DNA from: Amycolatopsis balhimycina FH 1894
Lineage (GTDB): Bacteria > Actinomycetota > Actinomycetes > Mycobacteriales > Pseudonocardiaceae
Direction: 5' to 3'
Assembly: GCF_000384295.1 (NCBI RefSeq)
Contig: NZ_KB913037.1
Coordinates: 2,900,649 to 2,964,648, forward strand
Length of the DNA: 64,000 nt
How positions within the stretch are numbered: the stretch's first letter is position 1; every line of letters begins with the position of its first letter. The notes beneath the pieces are model-generated. The model did not search any database and was not told the DNA's origin. It was given only the letters and a program-made list of their open reading frames with translations. Made by a program: the position numbers and the translations under genes. Below are positions 23,808 through 31,781 of this stretch, piece after piece.

Positions 23808-24704
23808 TCAGGCGTCGAGCAGGTCCAGGGCCAGCAGCCCCGCGCCGAGGCGCCCGGCCTCGTCGCCCAGCTTCGCGATCCGCAGCTCCGGCATCTTCTG
23901 GAACGTCAGGTGCGCGGCGAGCCACGCCCGCACCGGCTCCAGCACGTAGTCCGCGGCGGTGAACAGCCCGCCACCCAGGACGATCACCTCGGGGCCCAGC
24001 AGCGTCAGCAGCGTGCGGATCCCGTGCCCGAGGCCGTCGAGCGCGTCCTGGACCACCGCCACGGCCACCTCGTCGCCGTGGCGGGCCAGGTCCACCACCT
24101 CGCGGGCGCCGTCGGCCGGGCGGCCGGTGCGCTCGGTGTAGCGGCGGGCGATCGCGGCCGCCGACGAGATCGCCTCCAGGCAGCCGGTCGCGCCGCAGCC
24201 GCACTTGCCGGGGTGGCCGACGTCGATGTGCCCGACCTCGCCCGCCTGCCCGTGGGCCCGGTGGATCCGGCCGTCGAGCAGGAGCGCGGCCGCGATCCCG
24301 GTGCCGACCGGGATGAACGCCGCGTTCACCGCGCCCTGCCCGGCGCCGACGCGGAACTCGGCGATGCCGCCCGCGGTGACGTCGTGGCCGAACGCCACCG
24401 GCAGCCCGAGGCGTCCCTCCAGCAGGTCGCCGAAGGCGACCTCGCGCCAGTCCAGGTTGGCCGAGAAGTGGCAGACGCGGGTCTGTTCGTCGACGATCCC
24501 GGGCACGACCACGCCGACCGCCGCCGGCTGCCCGGTGCCCGCCTGCTCCGCCAGCGCGGCCACGATGTCCACGACCTGCGCGGCCAGCGCCGTCCCGTCC
24601 GCGCTGCGCGCCGTCTCCGCTCGCAATGCCGCCTGGGGCTGGAGCCGCTCGTCGAGCAGCGCTGCCTTGATCGTCGTCCCGCCCACATCGAGGGCCGCCA
24701 CCAT
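23808..24704 (-). CDS. ROK family sugar kinase (glucokinase-like)
   Basis: 298-aa ATP-dependent sugar kinase. The N-terminal phosphate motif DVGGTTIKAALLD is at about 6-18. The ROK zinc signature GHPGKCGCGATGCLEAISS has the CxCxxxxC cysteines that separate kinases from non-zinc relatives. No N-terminal helix-turn-helix is present, so it is an enzyme, not a NagC/XylR regulator. Substrate glucose or N-acetyl-hexosamine is likely. I start at the ATG at 24704; a GTG at 24713 would add three residues. It is divergent from the cobalamin riboswitch-cbtBA unit. Confidence 0.9.
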   Translation of the reverse strand: MVAALDVGGTTIKAALLDERLQPQAALRAETARSADGTALAAQVVDIVAALAEQAGTGQPAAVGVVVPGIVDEQTRVCHFSANLDWREVAFGDLLEGRLGLPVAFGHDVTAGGIAEFRVGAGQGAVNAAFIPVGTGIAAALLLDGRIHRAHGQAGEVGHIDVGHPGKCGCGATGCLEAISSAAAIARRYTERTGRPADGAREVVDLARHGDEVAVAVVQDALDGLGHGIRTLLTLLGPEVIVLGGGLFTAADYVLEPVRAWLAAHLTFQKMPELRIAKLGDEAGRLGAGLLALDLLDA

Positions 24705-24728
24705 TCGAGTCACCGCGGCATTGTCACA

Positions 24729-24758
24729 TTGACGCGCCCGGAAGCGCGGACCTACGCT
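24729..24758 (+). promoter_or_regulatory. Candidate promoter for cbtBA
   Basis: TTGACG at 24729-24734 and TACGCT at 24753-24758 with an 18-bp spacer fit a vegetative actinobacterial promoter and would start transcription just before the riboswitch. Called from consensus only. Confidence 0.5.
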
Positions 24759-24762
24759 CAAC

Positions 24763-24850
24763 CGGCCAGACGACGGATTCCGGAACGCGGTGCAAGTCCG
24801 CGCGGTCGCGCCACTGTGACCCCTGCCAGGGGAAGCCAGACCCGGACCGT
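24763..24850 (+). promoter_or_regulatory. Cobalamin riboswitch controlling cbtBA
   Basis: RNA sensor of adenosylcobalamin. The conserved landmarks are in order: GGTGCAAGTCCG near 24789, the B12-box-type GCGCCACTGTGA near 24808, and GAAGCCAGACCC near 24832. The boundaries are approximate. It sits about 50 bp upstream of cbtB and should switch off the cobalt transporter when cobalamin is plentiful, probably through the following GGAGG ribosome site. Shorter than the cobN riboswitch at 52625, chiefly between the B12 box and the 3' landmark. Confidence 0.9.
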
Positions 24851-24896
24851 CGTGACCGACCCCGATGAGGCCGCGAAAGCCCGAGGAGGCCACGCC

Positions 24897-25106
24897 ATGA
24901 CCCAGACGGCAGTTCCCGCCGTTCCGCTCCCGATCCGCATCCCGATCCGTGAGATCGTGCCGTGGGCGGTGTTCGTGGTGCTCCTCGCCCTGATCGCGCT
25001 CTACTTCGTGAGCGCCGAACAGGGCGCGACGGCGGTCTTCGCGAACTCCTACGTCCACGAGTTCGTGCACGACGGCCGGCACCTGCTGGCCTTCCCCTGC
25101 CACTGA
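24897..25106 (+). CDS. cbtB: Cobalt transporter subunit CbtB
   Basis: 69-aa membrane protein, full length for CbtB. One transmembrane helix is evident at about residues 20-40 (EIVPWAVFVVLLALIALYFV). The C-terminal tail carries the metal-ligand-rich end HEFVHDGRHLLAFPCH characteristic of the family. With CbtA it forms a predicted cobalt uptake system, typically found behind cobalamin riboswitches, as here. ATG at 24897 follows GAGGAGG. cbtA starts 19 bp downstream. Confidence 0.92.
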   Translation: MTQTAVPAVPLPIRIPIREIVPWAVFVVLLALIALYFVSAEQGATAVFANSYVHEFVHDGRHLLAFPCH

Positions 25107-25125
25107 TCGGCGGGCACGCGCTCCC

Positions 25126-25854
25126 ATGATGAAGACCCTGCTGGTCCGCGGCATGCTCGCGGGCCTGATCGCCGGCGTGCTCGCGTTCGGGTTCGCCTAC
25201 GCCTTCGGCGAGCCGTCGGTGAACGCCGCCATCGGGCTCGAGGAGTCCCCCGACGCTCCCGCTCCCGCCGAAGCGCACGAAGAGGAACTGGTCCCCCGGG
25301 ACATCCAGAGCACGGTCGGGCTGCTGACCGGCGTCCTGGTCTACGGCGTCGCGATCGGCGGGCTGCTCTCGCTCGCGTTCGCGTTCGCCCAGGGACGGCT
25401 CGGCACCCTCCGCCCGCGGGTGACGGCGCTGCTGCTCACCGCGGGCGCGTTCGCCGTGGTGTTCCTGGTGCCGTTCCTGAAGTACCCGGCCAACCCGCCC
25501 GCGGTGGGGCAGCCGGGCACGATCGGCTCGCGGACCGAGCTGTACTTCGGGTTCGTCGCCGTCTCGCTGCTGGCCGGCATCCTCGCCACGGTGTTCGGCC
25601 GCAAGCTCGCCGACCGCTTCGGCGCGTGGAACGGCTTCCTGCTCGCCGCGGCGGCCTACCTCGTCGTGATCGGCGTCGTCGCCTGGCTGATGCCGGTGGT
25701 CGACGAGGTCCCGACGTCGTTCCCGGCGTCGACGCTGTGGAGCTTCCGGACCGCTTCGGTCGGCACTCAGCTGACGCTGTGGCTCGCGCTGGGCCTGGTG
25801 TTCGGCGCGTTCGCGGAGAAGGCGCTGAACCGGAAGGCCGCCGTCACCGCCTGA
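25126..25854 (+). CDS. cbtA: Cobalt transporter subunit CbtA
   Basis: 242-aa integral membrane protein with about five hydrophobic helices (near 7-27, 62-87, 97-117, 140-160, 170-190 and a last one near 217-235). The family segment KYPANPPAVG is at about 122-131, between helices. A histidine/glutamate-containing loop (EAHEEELVPRDIQ) follows the first helix. Works with CbtB in cobalt import for the cobalamin pathway. Two adjacent ATGs (25126 and 25129) are possible starts. Same transcript as cbtB and therefore under the same riboswitch. Confidence 0.92.
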   Translation: MMKTLLVRGMLAGLIAGVLAFGFAYAFGEPSVNAAIGLEESPDAPAPAEAHEEELVPRDIQSTVGLLTGVLVYGVAIGGLLSLAFAFAQGRLGTLRPRVTALLLTAGAFAVVFLVPFLKYPANPPAVGQPGTIGSRTELYFGFVAVSLLAGILATVFGRKLADRFGAWNGFLLAAAAYLVVIGVVAWLMPVVDEVPTSFPASTLWSFRTASVGTQLTLWLALGLVFGAFAEKALNRKAAVTA

Positions 25855-25926
25855 GTGTTCTCCCTGTGCGGTTTCTGTCGGACCGGTTGCCTAGACTGCC
25901 GCCGACAGGACTGCACAGGGGGAACC

Positions 25927-26556
25927 ATGTCCGAAGTCGATTCTTCACGCCGGGCGAATTCGACGCCGGGAGCTGCGCCGCCGCCGACGCGCAATCCCTT
26001 CGCGGTCGCGTCGCTGGTACTGGGCATCCTCGGCATCTTCGGGTTGTCGCTGCTGGTGGCGCCGATCCTGGGCGTCGTCGCGCTGGTGCAGATACCCAAG
26101 CGGAACCAGACCGGGCGCGGCATGGCGATCGCCGGGATCGTGTTGAGTGTGGTGTGGGCCGCGGTGCTCACGGGCGCGCTGATCGTGTCCGTCGGCTGGT
26201 CGACCGGCGGCGGCACGGCCCCGACCGGGCAGGCGTTGCAGGCCGGTGAGTGCTACCTCAAGCAGGACACGGACATCGCCAAGGCGTCCTGCACGAAGCC
26301 GCACGACGGCCAAGCGTTCGCCACCTTCACCCTGACGCCGCCCACCGGAGCGTCCTCGGACGACGAACTCGAGCAGGCCGCCGCCGCGGGCTGCCAGGTC
26401 CGGAGCGACGAGTACTTCGGCGCCGGCGTCGAACCGGACAGCGGAGAGGTCGTGACGTTCCACCCCGGCGGGGCCGACTGGGCGGCGGGCAAGCACACCG
26501 CCGTCTGCGCGGTCCAGGCGCGGGGCGGGCAGTACCTGGCGCCGTACCGACGCTGA
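25927..26556 (+). CDS. DUF4190/septum-formation-like membrane protein
   Basis: 209-aa protein. After a proline-rich cytosolic N-terminus come two transmembrane helices typical of DUF4190 (NPFAVASLVLGILGIFGLSL and a second after GRGMAIAGIVLSVVWA). An extracellular domain of about 130 residues follows, with GECYLKQ, CTKPHDGQAFATFTL and paired cysteines, as in actinobacterial septum-formation-related lipoprotein-like domains. ATG at 25927 with GGGGGA upstream. It stands alone and its stop is three bases from the stop of convergent cobQ. Function unknown; likely envelope. Confidence 0.8.
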   Translation: MSEVDSSRRANSTPGAAPPPTRNPFAVASLVLGILGIFGLSLLVAPILGVVALVQIPKRNQTGRGMAIAGIVLSVVWAAVLTGALIVSVGWSTGGGTAPTGQALQAGECYLKQDTDIAKASCTKPHDGQAFATFTLTPPTGASSDDELEQAAAAGCQVRSDEYFGAGVEPDSGEVVTFHPGGADWAAGKHTAVCAVQARGGQYLAPYRR

Positions 26557-26559
26557 GTG

Positions 26560-28041
26560 TCAGGGCGCGCCGGGCGGGACGAACGGCAGGTTCGGCGGCG
26601 CGCCCCGCTCCAGCAGCGTCTCCAGCACTGCGGTGTCGAGGTGCTCACCGACGGCGTCCGCCAGTTTGTCCAGCATTTCCTCGCGCAGCTCGCCGAAACC
26701 GGGGGCGTCCGGCGCCGGGGCCCAGCTGACGCCCGCCTGCGCCGCCGCTTCGGTGAGCCAGGCGCGGCGGAAGGCGTCGTTCTCGAACGCGCCGTGCCAC
26801 ATCGTGCCCCAGACCGCGCCGGCCCGCATACCGTCCAAAAAGGACTCGGTCGTCGTCGCCGACGTGACCGAGCCGTGGTGGATCTCGTAGGCGTCCACCC
26901 GGGTGCCGCGCCACTCCCCGACCGGGCGGGCCAGCACCTTCTCCGCGGCGAACGTCACCTTCGCCGGCAGCAGGCCGAGGCCGGGCACCTCGCCCGCCCC
27001 GGACTCCACGTCGTCCACAATGGACTCGGCGAGCATCTGGTAGCCGCCGCAGATGCCGAGGACCGGCCGCCCGGTGACGGCCCGGGCCGTCACCGCCGCG
27101 TCGAGGCCGCGCTCCCGCAGCCAGGCGAGGTCGCCGACGGTGGAGCGCGACCCGGGCAGCACCACGACGTCGGCCGCCGCGACCCGGTCGGGGTCGGCGG
27201 TCAGCGTGACGGTGACGCCAGGTTCGGCGGCCAGTGCGTCGACGTCGGTGGCGTTGGAGGCGCGCGGGAACCGCACGACGGCGACGTCGAGGCCCGTGTT
27301 TTGTGCTTCCCGGCGCCACCCGGCGGCGGCGAGCGCGTCCTCCGAGTCGATCCACACCCGGTCGAGCCACGGCAGGACACCGAGCACGGGCCGCCCGGTG
27401 ACCTTCTCGAGGCTGTCCAGGCCCGGCCGCAGCAGGCCGACGTCCCCGCGGAACTTGTTGACGACCCAGCCCGCGACCAGGGCTTGGTCTTCGGCCGAGA
27501 GCAGCGCGAGGGTGCCGAACATCGCCGCCAGCACCCCACCGCGGTCGATGTCGCCGACGACCACTACCGGCAGCCCGAACCGCCGCGCGAGCCCCATGTT
27601 GACGTAGTCGCCACCGCGCAGGTTGATCTCCGCGGGACTACCGGCGCCTTCGCAGACGACGACGTCGTACCGGGCGCTGAGGTCTTCGAAGGCACCGAAG
27701 GCGATCTCGGCGAGCCCGGCCCGGCCGGTGGCGTACTCGCCGGCTTCGAGGGTGCCGAAGGGCTTCCCGAGCGCGACGACGTGGCTGCGCCGATCGCTCC
27801 CGGGCTTGAGCAGCACGGGGTTCATCGCCGCCTCGGGTTCGACGCCCGCGGCCCGGGCCTGCACCCACTGGGCCCGCCCGATCTCGGCACCGTCGGCGCA
27901 GACCATCGAGTTGTTGGACATGTTCTGCGCCTTGAACGGCGCGACCCGCACCCCACGGCGCGCAAGCCACCGGCAGATCCCGGCGGTGACCAGGCTCTTC
28001 CCGGCATCGGACGTCGTCCCGGCGACGAGCAGGCCGGTCAT
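26560..28041 (-). CDS. cobQ: Cobyric acid synthase
   Basis: 493-aa glutamine-dependent amidotransferase that amidates four side chains of adenosylcobyrinate a,c-diamide. The N-terminal synthetase-type ATP site is GTTSDAGKSLVTAG (8-21), followed by APFKAQNMSNNS. The C-terminal class I-like glutaminase has the nucleophile in GICGGYQMLAE (near 329) and the histidine in MWHGAFEND. ATG at 28041 overlaps the cobD stop (ATGA), so the two genes are coupled. Two GTCC-N5-GGAC motifs lie inside (26833, 27013). Confidence 0.96.
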   Translation of the reverse strand: MTGLLVAGTTSDAGKSLVTAGICRWLARRGVRVAPFKAQNMSNNSMVCADGAEIGRAQWVQARAAGVEPEAAMNPVLLKPGSDRRSHVVALGKPFGTLEAGEYATGRAGLAEIAFGAFEDLSARYDVVVCEGAGSPAEINLRGGDYVNMGLARRFGLPVVVVGDIDRGGVLAAMFGTLALLSAEDQALVAGWVVNKFRGDVGLLRPGLDSLEKVTGRPVLGVLPWLDRVWIDSEDALAAAGWRREAQNTGLDVAVVRFPRASNATDVDALAAEPGVTVTLTADPDRVAAADVVVLPGSRSTVGDLAWLRERGLDAAVTARAVTGRPVLGICGGYQMLAESIVDDVESGAGEVPGLGLLPAKVTFAAEKVLARPVGEWRGTRVDAYEIHHGSVTSATTTESFLDGMRAGAVWGTMWHGAFENDAFRRAWLTEAAAQAGVSWAPAPDAPGFGELREEMLDKLADAVGEHLDTAVLETLLERGAPPNLPFVPPGAP

Positions 28042-29114
28042 CGTGCCACCCCGGCGCGACGGTTCCCGCGCTTGCTCCGCTTTTTGTCCACAGCCCACGC
28101 GGCACCGGCGGAGTTGTCCACAGATCGCCGAGCGGCGGTTGTGCCGGCCGGGGAGCCGATAGACTGGTCAGGGGCCGCCCCCCGGGGAGTGGTGGGGGCT
28201 GCGGTCGCGGCGATCAGCACCGCCGCTGCCCCGACCAGGCGGGACAAGCGCACCGCGCGGCGCAGGTCCGCCGGCTGCGGGTCGCGGCCTTCGCCGAGCC
28301 GGGAGCGGCTCTCGATCTCGCCGCCGTAGCTGTTCGTCCCGCCGAGCCGGATGCCCAGCGCGCCGGCGAACGCGGCTTCCACCTGGCCCGCGTTCGGGCT
28401 CGGGTGCCGTCCGCCGTCGCGGCGCCAGATCCGCCAGGACTCCCGCGCCCGGCCGCCCGCGCACACCACCGTGAGCGCGGCGCCGATCCGCGACGGCACG
28501 AGGTTGGCGACGTCGTCGGCGCGCGCCGCGGCCCAGCCGAAGCGCCGGTAGCGCGCCGAGCGGTAGCCGACCATCGCGTCGAGGGTGTTGAGGGCGCGAT
28601 AGCCGAGGAGACCCGGCACCCCGGCGACGGCGCCCCAGAACAGCGGCGCGACCACGGCGTCCGAGGTGTTCTCGGCGATCGACTCGGTGGCCGCGCGGGT
28701 GAGCTCGGCGGAGTCGAGCGTCGTCGCGTCGCGCGCGCAGAGGTGCGAGAGCCTCTGACGCGCTTCAGGCACTTCGCCCGCTTCGAGCAACCGGGCCATT
28801 TCGGCGCCTTCGGTGGCGAGACCGCGTCCCCCGAGCACGACCCAGGTAGATGCGGCCGTGACCACGAAGCGCGCGAAGGGGCGTCGCCGCGTCGCCGTCT
28901 GAAGCGCGACGCCGAGGCCTACCGCCCCGAAGGTGCACAACCCCGCGTACGCGACTCCACGTGGCTTCGAATCAGCCCACAGGCGACGTTCGAGGCGGGC
29001 CGCGGCGGTACCGAAGACGGCGACCGGATGCCCCTGTCGGGGGTCACCGAACAGTGCGTCGGCGACATATCCGGTAACGAGTCCGGCTGCGGTTGTCCCT
29101 AGACGGAGTGGCAC
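28038..29114 (-). CDS. cobD: Adenosylcobinamide-phosphate synthase (CbiB/CobD)
   Basis: Membrane enzyme that joins aminopropanol phosphate to adenosylcobyric acid, 358 aa. Family segments are present: GDPRQGHPVAVFG, ESIAENTSDAVVAPLFWG, RALNTLDAMVGYRS, SPNAGQVEAAFAGALGIRLG. Several hydrophobic helices are visible. The usual family length is about 310-320; the last 45-50 residues, rich in Arg/Ser/Gly, are encoded by the DnaA-box repeat at 28084-28200 and look like a recent extension. Start: GTG at 29114 (a second GTG is at 29123); the gap to divergent cobU is only 36 bp. Confidence 0.92.
   Translation of the reverse strand: MPLRLGTTAAGLVTGYVADALFGDPRQGHPVAVFGTAAARLERRLWADSKPRGVAYAGLCTFGAVGLGVALQTATRRRPFARFVVTAASTWVVLGGRGLATEGAEMARLLEAGEVPEARQRLSHLCARDATTLDSAELTRAATESIAENTSDAVVAPLFWGAVAGVPGLLGYRALNTLDAMVGYRSARYRRFGWAAARADDVANLVPSRIGAALTVVCAGGRARESWRIWRRDGGRHPSPNAGQVEAAFAGALGIRLGGTNSYGGEIESRSRLGEGRDPQPADLRRAVRLSRLVGAAAVLIAATAAPTTPRGAAPDQSIGSPAGTTAARRSVDNSAGAAWAVDKKRSKRGNRRAGVAR
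28084..28200 (-). repeat. DnaA-box-bearing repeat, copy 1 (inside cobD 3' end)
   Basis: About 118 bp that recurs in inverted orientation at 30827-30943 with roughly 85% identity by manual alignment. It carries TTGTCCACA at 28084-28092 and 28114-28122, exactly 30 bp apart. That 9-mer is the preferred Streptomyces DnaA box. Here the repeat is translated as the C-terminal tail of CobD. Confidence 0.8.
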
Positions 29115-29150
29115 GTGGCGCACGGTAGCGCGTGCACCAGAATGCCGGGT

Positions 29151-29792
29151 ATGACTGTGCCCAATGCCGCCTCCGCGGAGAAACGTACATCGGCGGGGCT
29201 GCGCCACCGGCTCGCCGGGTCTCTCGAGACCCTGGCACGGGCACTGCGCCGGTCCGGACGCGACGAAGGCAAGGTGCTGGTCCTCGGCGGCGTCCGCTCG
29301 GGGAAGTCGCGGCACGCCGAGCGGCTCGTCGATCGCCACCCGCACCTCGTCTACGTCGCGCCCGGCCTGCCCGCGGGCGAGGACGACCCCGAGTGGGCCG
29401 CGCGGGTAGCCGCGCACCAGGCGCGGCGGCCGGCGCACTGGAAGACCGTCGAGACCACCGACCTGGCCGGGATCCTGCGCTCGGCGACCGAACCGCTGCT
29501 GATCGACTGCCTCGGCACCTGGCTGTCCCGTGTGCTGGACGACGTCGGCGCGTGGCGCCAGAAGCCGGGCTGGGAGCACCGGCTGGACGACCGGCTCGAG
29601 GACTTCCTCGCCGCGTGGGCCGCGGCGCGGGTGCCGGTGGTCGCGGTCAGCAACGAGGTCGGCAGCGGTGTGGTGCCCGCAACGTCGTCCGGACGGCTGT
29701 TCCGTGATGTGCTGGGCGCACTCAACAACCGGGTGTCCGCCGACGCCGACCGGGTCGTGCTGGTCGTCGCGGGCCGGGCGCTCGACCTGTAG
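29151..29792 (+). CDS. cobU: Adenosylcobinamide kinase/guanylyltransferase
   Basis: Bifunctional CobU/CobP, 213 aa: phosphorylates adenosylcobinamide and then attaches GMP in nucleotide-loop assembly. Walker A is GGVRSGKS (46-53), followed by HAERLV; YVAPGLPAGEDDPEWAARV and the LLIDCLGTWLS strand match the family. It carries about 40 extra N-terminal residues compared with the 181-aa Salmonella enzyme. ATG at 29151 (or 29142). Followed by cobT after 13 bp with an AGGAGG between; divergent from cobD. Confidence 0.94.
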   Translation: MTVPNAASAEKRTSAGLRHRLAGSLETLARALRRSGRDEGKVLVLGGVRSGKSRHAERLVDRHPHLVYVAPGLPAGEDDPEWAARVAAHQARRPAHWKTVETTDLAGILRSATEPLLIDCLGTWLSRVLDDVGAWRQKPGWEHRLDDRLEDFLAAWAAARVPVVAVSNEVGSGVVPATSSGRLFRDVLGALNNRVSADADRVVLVVAGRALDL

Positions 29793-29805
29793 CCAGGAGG
29801 CGCCC

Positions 29806-30819
29806 GTGTTCGACGTACCCGTGCCCGACCCCGCCGCCCGCGCCGCCGCGCTGGACCGGCTCGACGGCCTGGTCAAGCCGCTCGGCGCGCTGGGCAGGCT
29901 GGAAGAGATCGCCGCCTGGCTGGCCGCCGCGCACGGCAGCGTGCCGCCGCGCCCCCTGGACGACGTCCGCGTGGTCGTCTTCGCGGGCGACCACGGCGTG
30001 TCGGCGCTCTCGGCGTACCCGCGTGAAGTGACCGCGGCGATGGTCCGGGTGTTCCTGGCCGGCAAGAGCGGGGTGAACGTGCTGGCCGCGCAGGTCGGCG
30101 CGAAGGTGCGGGTGGCCGACATCGGCGTCGACTGGGACGGCGCGGACGTGCCGCCCGAGGTGACGGCCCACAAGATCCGCCGCGGCTCGGGCTCGATCGA
30201 CGTCGAGGACGCGTTGTTGCCGGGCGAAGCCCAGGCGGCGTTCGAAGCGGGCCGGGCGATCGCGCTCGAGGAGCGCGAGGCGGACGTGCTGATCCCGGGA
30301 GACATGGGAATCGGCAACACGGCGGTGTGCGCGGCGCTGGTCGCGGCGTCACTGGGCCTGCCGGCGGCGGAGGTGGTCGGCACGGGCACCGGAGTCGACG
30401 CGGCGGGCCTGGAGAGGAAGACGGCGGCGGTCGCGGCGGCGTTGACGCGGACGGCCGGCCGCACGGAGGACCCGTTCGAGCGCTTGACGGCGTTGGGCAG
30501 CGCGTGCGCGGCGGCGACGGCGGGCTTCCTGGTCCAGGCGGCGGCGCTCGGCATCCCGGTGCTGCTGGACGGAGTCTTTTCCGGCGCGGCGGCGTTGGTG
30601 GCGCGCGACATCGCACCGGGAGCGGAGCAGTGGTGGCTGGCCGGGCACCGCTCGACGGAACCTTCGCAGGCGTTCGCGTTGAAGGCGCTGGGCCTGGAGC
30701 CGATCTTGGACTTCGGGCTGCGGCTCGGCGAAGGAAGCGGGGCGGTGCAGGCGGTACCGACGCTGCGCGCCGCCCGCGCGATCTTGGCCGAAATGGGCTT
30801 GCTGGCCGACCTGGCATGA
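29806..30819 (+). CDS. cobT: Nicotinate-nucleotide-DMB phosphoribosyltransferase
   Basis: 337 aa; activates 5,6-dimethylbenzimidazole to alpha-ribazole phosphate for the lower ligand. Recognisable blocks are RLDGLVKPLGALGRLEEIA, VFAGDHGVSALSAYPREVT, GDMGIGNTAVCAAL and, near the C-terminus, LRLGEGSGAVQAVPTLRAA with the catalytic glutamate of the GEGxGA motif. GTG at 29806 follows AGGAGG. Works with BluB (42042) which supplies the base. Separated from cobS by the DnaA-box repeat copy 2. Confidence 0.96.
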   Translation: MFDVPVPDPAARAAALDRLDGLVKPLGALGRLEEIAAWLAAAHGSVPPRPLDDVRVVVFAGDHGVSALSAYPREVTAAMVRVFLAGKSGVNVLAAQVGAKVRVADIGVDWDGADVPPEVTAHKIRRGSGSIDVEDALLPGEAQAAFEAGRAIALEEREADVLIPGDMGIGNTAVCAALVAASLGLPAAEVVGTGTGVDAAGLERKTAAVAAALTRTAGRTEDPFERLTALGSACAAATAGFLVQAAALGIPVLLDGVFSGAAALVARDIAPGAEQWWLAGHRSTEPSQAFALKALGLEPILDFGLRLGEGSGAVQAVPTLRAARAILAEMGLLADLA

Positions 30820-30826
30820 AAAACGC

Positions 30827-30943
30827 AGCCCCCGCCACTCCCTGGGGGGCGTCCCCTGTCCAGTCTATCGGTCCCCCGGCCGGCACCACGGCCGTTCGGC
30901 GATCTGTGGACAACTCGGCCTTCGCCGGCCCGGCTGTGGACAA
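30827..30943 (+). repeat. DnaA-box-bearing repeat, copy 2 (cobT-cobS gap)
   Basis: Inverted copy of 28084-28200 filling the 130-bp gap between cobT and cobS. TGTGGACAA (the DnaA-box complement) occurs at 30905-30913 and 30935-30943, with the same 30-bp spacing. The strongest matching stretch includes CCAGTCTATCGG and CTCGGCGATCTG-like sequence. It ends six bases before the cobS start. Confidence 0.8.
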
Positions 30944-30949
30944 CTCGAG

Positions 30950-31693
30950 GTGAGCCGCTGGGTCGATGCCGCGCGGATGGCCGTCGGGACGCTGACCACC
31001 GTGCCGGTCCCGGCGCCGCGCGTCATCGATCGGCGGGTGGCCGGGCGGGCCATGCTGCTCTCGCCGCTCGCGGCGATTCCCCTGGCCGCTGCCGCCGGGG
31101 GGATCGTCTGGGCGGGGTCCGCCGCCGGGCTGCCCGCGCTCGGCACCGCGGCGCTCGCCCTCGGTGCCGTCGCGCTCGGCAGCCGGGGCCTGCACCTCGA
31201 CGGGCTCGCCGACACCGCCGACGGCCTCGGCGCCTCCTACGACCGCGCCAAGGCCCTCGAGGTCATGCGCCGCGGCGATTCCGGTCCCACCGGGGTCGCG
31301 ACCCTCGTCCTGGTTCTCCTCCTCCAGGTCGGCGCCCTGACCGCCGCCAACCCGATCACCGCGGCCGCGGGCGTGCTCGTCGGCCGGTGCACGCTCTCGA
31401 TGGCGTGTGCGCGGGGCGTTCCGCCGGCCCGGCCGGAGGGCTTGGGCGCCACCGTCGCGGGATCAGTGCCCCGCACGGCCGCGATCGCCGTCGGGGTGGC
31501 GGCCGCCGGGCTCGCTGTGCTCCTGCCCGGACTGCCGTGGTGGCGCGGGCCGCTCGCGGTCCTCCTCGCCTACGGCGTCGCCGGGGCGCTCCTGTGGCGA
31601 TGCACCAAGCGGCTCGGCGGCATCACCGGCGACGTCCTCGGCGCCGGTGTCGAAGCCGCCGTCGCGGCCGCGCTGCTCGCGCTGTCAACCTAG
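30950..31693 (+). CDS. cobS: Adenosylcobinamide-GDP ribazoletransferase
   Basis: 247-aa integral membrane enzyme (cobalamin synthase) that joins AdoCbi-GDP with alpha-ribazole. The Mg-binding motif HLDGLADTADGLGAS is at about residues 83-97, followed by ALEVMRRGDSGPTGV. Multiple hydrophobic helices cover the rest. GTG at 30950 lies directly after the repeat and has no obvious ribosome site of its own, so translation may be coupled or leaderless. The gene completes the cobU-cobT-cobS nucleotide-loop set. Confidence 0.93.
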   Translation: MSRWVDAARMAVGTLTTVPVPAPRVIDRRVAGRAMLLSPLAAIPLAAAAGGIVWAGSAAGLPALGTAALALGAVALGSRGLHLDGLADTADGLGASYDRAKALEVMRRGDSGPTGVATLVLVLLLQVGALTAANPITAAAGVLVGRCTLSMACARGVPPARPEGLGATVAGSVPRTAAIAVGVAAAGLAVLLPGLPWWRGPLAVLLAYGVAGALLWRCTKRLGGITGDVLGAGVEAAVAAALLALST

Positions 31694-31717
31694 GTCCGGT
31701 AAGTCATCGGAGCCAGC

Positions 31718-31774
31718 GCACCGTTCGACAACGTTGCGGTGCTTGCGGATCTCAGCATCGAAGGCGGGCGACCG
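31718..31774 (-). mobile_element. IS5-type transposase C-terminal scrap
   Basis: On the minus strand this short stretch reads FDAEIRKHRNVVERC in one frame (31718-31762), preceded by RSPA. The RNVVERC block is the hallmark near the C-terminus of IS5-family (IS112-type) transposases. Only about 20 codons survive and no ends or full domain are present, so it is a decayed remnant. It follows directly after the stop of the truncated MarR frame. Confidence 0.6.
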
Positions 31775-31781
31775 AGACCGG

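Noticed and set aside
28084..28122. Chromosomal replication origin
   Set aside because: Only two DnaA-like boxes, inside a cob gene, with no dnaA, dnaN or gyrase genes nearby.
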